Below, piece by piece: positions 16,001 through 16,684 of a stretch of 16,684 bases of DNA. The notes beneath the pieces were generated by a model, which did not search any database, was not told the DNA's origin, and saw only the letters and a program-made list of their open reading frames with translations. Made by a program: the position numbers and the translations under genes. Source of the stretch: Bacteroidota bacterium (GTDB lineage: Bacteria; Bacteroidota; Ignavibacteria; Ignavibacteriales; Melioribacteraceae); the NCBI GenBank assembly GCA_021812745.1, contig JAKAMS010000012.1, positions 1-16,684 on the forward strand, in the 5' to 3' direction. Position 1 is the first letter of the stretch; the number at the start of each line of letters is the position of its first letter.

Positions 16001-16684
16001 CGGAAGTGAGGCTAAAAAGATTTTTAACGATGCCAACAAACTGTTGGATAAAATAATTTCAGAAAAACTTTTAACCGCAAACGGTGTTTTTCGTTTACTA
16101 CCTGCAAACTCATCGGATGATGATATTGAAATTTATTCTGATGAATCGCGAAAAGGAATTCTAGCGGTTCTACATACAATCCGTCAGCAGACAATTAAGT
16201 CTGCCGACATTCCAAACGTTGCTCTTGCTGATTTTATTGCATCTAAAGAGAGCGGGATTAAAGATTATATAGGAATGTTTGCCGCAACAACCGGCATTGG
16301 AATTGAAAAAATAGTTTCGCAATTTGAAAAAGAACACGACGATTACAATTCAATAATGACAAAAGCAGTAGCAGACCGTCTTGCAGAAGCATTTACTGAA
16401 CTTCTTCATCAAAAAGTTAGAAAAGAATATTGGGGGTATGCGGATAATGAAAAATTTTCTAACGAAGAATTGATCAAAGAAAAATATATTGGAATAAGGC
16501 CCGCGCCGGGTTATCCTGCACAACCTGATCATACAGAAAAATTAACTATCTGGAAATTGCTGGATACCGAAAAGAATGCTTCCATTTCTTTAACAGAAAG
16601 TTTGGCAATGTATCCGGCGGCTTCAGTATCCGGTTTATACTTCGCACATCCGCAAGCAAAATATTTTACTGTAGGCAAGATCGG
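13092..16684 (+). CDS. metH: Cobalamin-dependent methionine synthase, 3' end cut by window edge
   Basis: MetH transfers the methyl group of 5-methyltetrahydrofolate to homocysteine through cobalamin. The open frame gives 1,197 residues; E. coli MetH has 1,227, so about 30 are missing past the edge. All modules are present in order. The homocysteine domain begins with DGSMG (19-23) and has zinc ligands Cys247, Cys310 and Cys311. The folate domain has [11 protein letters not shown]. The cap and cobalamin domain has DVHDIGKN with His759, and GLSGLITPS with Ser810. The reactivation domain has [12 protein letters not shown] starting at about Arg1136. The Cys, His759 and Ser810 positions coincide with E. 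coli numbering, so there are no large indels. The reactivation domain implies repair of oxidised cobalamin with AdoMet. The start [11 protein letters not shown] is preceded by a weak GAAAG. It is divergent from hldD, with a hairpin-capable leader upstream. No frameshift is seen. Confidence 0.97.
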   Translation, partial: MNNFELLTKILSERILLLDGSMGVFIQRYKFSEEEFRGERFKNHPADLKGNNDILVLTKPEVIKGIHLSYLEAGSDIIETNTFNGTAISQSDYKTEHLVYEINFEAARIAKEVVNEFVKKNPEKPRFVAGSLGPTNKTLSLSPDVNDPGYRSISFDQMAAAFKEQARGLIDGGADILLVETMIDTLNAKAALYGIMELCDETNNQIPIMISGSIIDLSGRTLSGQNTEAFWNSISHTKNLLSVGLNCSLGPKQMRAFIQELSLKANVFVSLYPNAGLPNEFGGYDESPETMGKVLEEYARDGFFNIVGGCCGTTPDHIRRFAEITKKYPSRKIPEIKKYLRLSGLEPLTFRPDMNFVNIGERTNVTGSRKFARLIKENKFEEALSVAKEQVENGAQVLDVNMDEGLINSEEAMKKFLQLLSVEPDIAKVPIMLDSSKWSVIEAGLKCLQGKGIVNSISMKEGEEIFKEHARKVLRYGAAVIVMAFDELGQADSFERKTKICERAYKILTEEVGFPPQDIIFDPNIFAIATGIEEHNQYAINYIEAVKWIKKNLPYAKVSGGVSNISFAFRGNDKVREAMHSAFLYHAIEAGMDMGIVNAGQLAVYEDIPKDLLEHVEDVILNRRPDATERLVEFANTLTKDVKRETEDAEWRHGTVEERLKYALIKGVVEFIDQDIEEARQKYSQPLEVIEGPLMSAMNIVGDLFGSGKMFLPQVVKSARVMKKAVAYLIPFIEAEKEKSGDTTAKGKILLATVKGDVHDIGKNIVGVVLGCNNYDVIDLGVMVPSDKILSTAVGHKVDAIGLSGLITPSLDEMVHIAKEMERMKIDLPLLIGGATTSRLHTAVKIAPEFSGITIHVLDASKSVGVVSNLLNKESKENFAIGIKEEYKKLKSDHSNRRTEKEYLTIEQARANKLSIDFSNYLIKPPGKFETTVLRDFPLEKIREFIDWTPFFTTWELKGRYPEIFDDKNYGSEAKKIFNDANKLLDKIISEKLLTANGVFRLLPANSSDDDIEIYSDESRKGILAVLHTIRQQTIKSADIPNVALADFIASKESGIKDYIGMFAATTGIGIEKIVSQFEKEHDDYNSIMTKAVADRLAEAFTELLHQKVRKEYWGYADNEKFSNEELIKEKYIGIRPAPGYPAQPDHTEKLTIWKLLDTEKNASISLTESLAMYPAASVSGLYFAHPQAKYFTVGKI

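Noticed and set aside
13092..16684. Fragmented or split metH, suggested by several short minus-strand frames across it
   Set aside because: The plus-strand frame is open from 13092 to the edge with all domain motifs in order; the minus-strand frames are shadows.
1..16684. CRISPR array, insertion sequence, prophage, toxin-antitoxin or defence operon
   Set aside because: No regularly spaced repeats, transposase or integrase motifs, phage genes, or defence-type domains were seen on either strand; the gene content is mostly housekeeping and envelope functions.

Overview
The window looks like ordinary chromosome from an AT-rich Gram-negative bacterium. An ADP-heptose epimerase (LPS inner core), an outer-membrane barrel protein ending in Phe, a lipoprotein and periplasmic domains all imply two membranes. 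The combination of a DUF5916 barrel, a stand-alone small PurL, a PepSY-like/SpoIIE fusion and a free-standing four-helix-bundle gene fits the Bacteroidota/Ignavibacteriota (Ignavibacteria-like) lineage. That placement is inferred from family composition and is not proven here.

Layout, left to right. On the minus strand, purL (purine synthesis) overlaps a YihY/BrkB-type membrane protein by 14 bp; 55 bp beyond that lies a secreted YD-repeat-like protein cut by the left edge. Divergent from purL, on the plus strand, is a large membrane SpoIIE/RsbU-type phosphatase. It ends in a hairpin terminator that overlaps its stop codon. A DUF5916 outer-membrane protein follows and ends at a strong bidirectional terminator shared with a convergent LTxxQ (Spy/CpxP-like) lipoprotein gene. 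Divergent from the lipoprotein gene is an alpha/beta hydrolase, whose 3' end meets a minus-strand membrane-protein gene across a perfect REP-like palindrome.

From about 10.47 to 12.94 kb lies a tight minus-strand operon: hldD, a four-helix-bundle (S23/IVP family) protein, an MTH1-like Nudix hydrolase and a three-helix membrane protein of unknown function. Gaps are 4, 2 and 18 bp. Near-identical 22-24 bp direct repeats bracket the four-helix-bundle gene exactly, as if it had been dropped into an older hldD-nudix junction. Divergent from hldD is a nearly complete metH (cobalamin-dependent methionine synthase), preceded by a leader able to form a long imperfect stem and cut by the right edge about 30 residues before its expected end.

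There is no CRISPR array, no transposase, no tRNA or rRNA and no recognisable defence system. The least ordinary items are the phosphatase, whose membrane region resembles a CPBP/CAAX-protease domain that has lost its catalytic residues; the repeat-flanked four-helix-bundle cassette; the REP-like palindrome; and the structured metH leader. No gene-free stretch exceeds about 240 bp.
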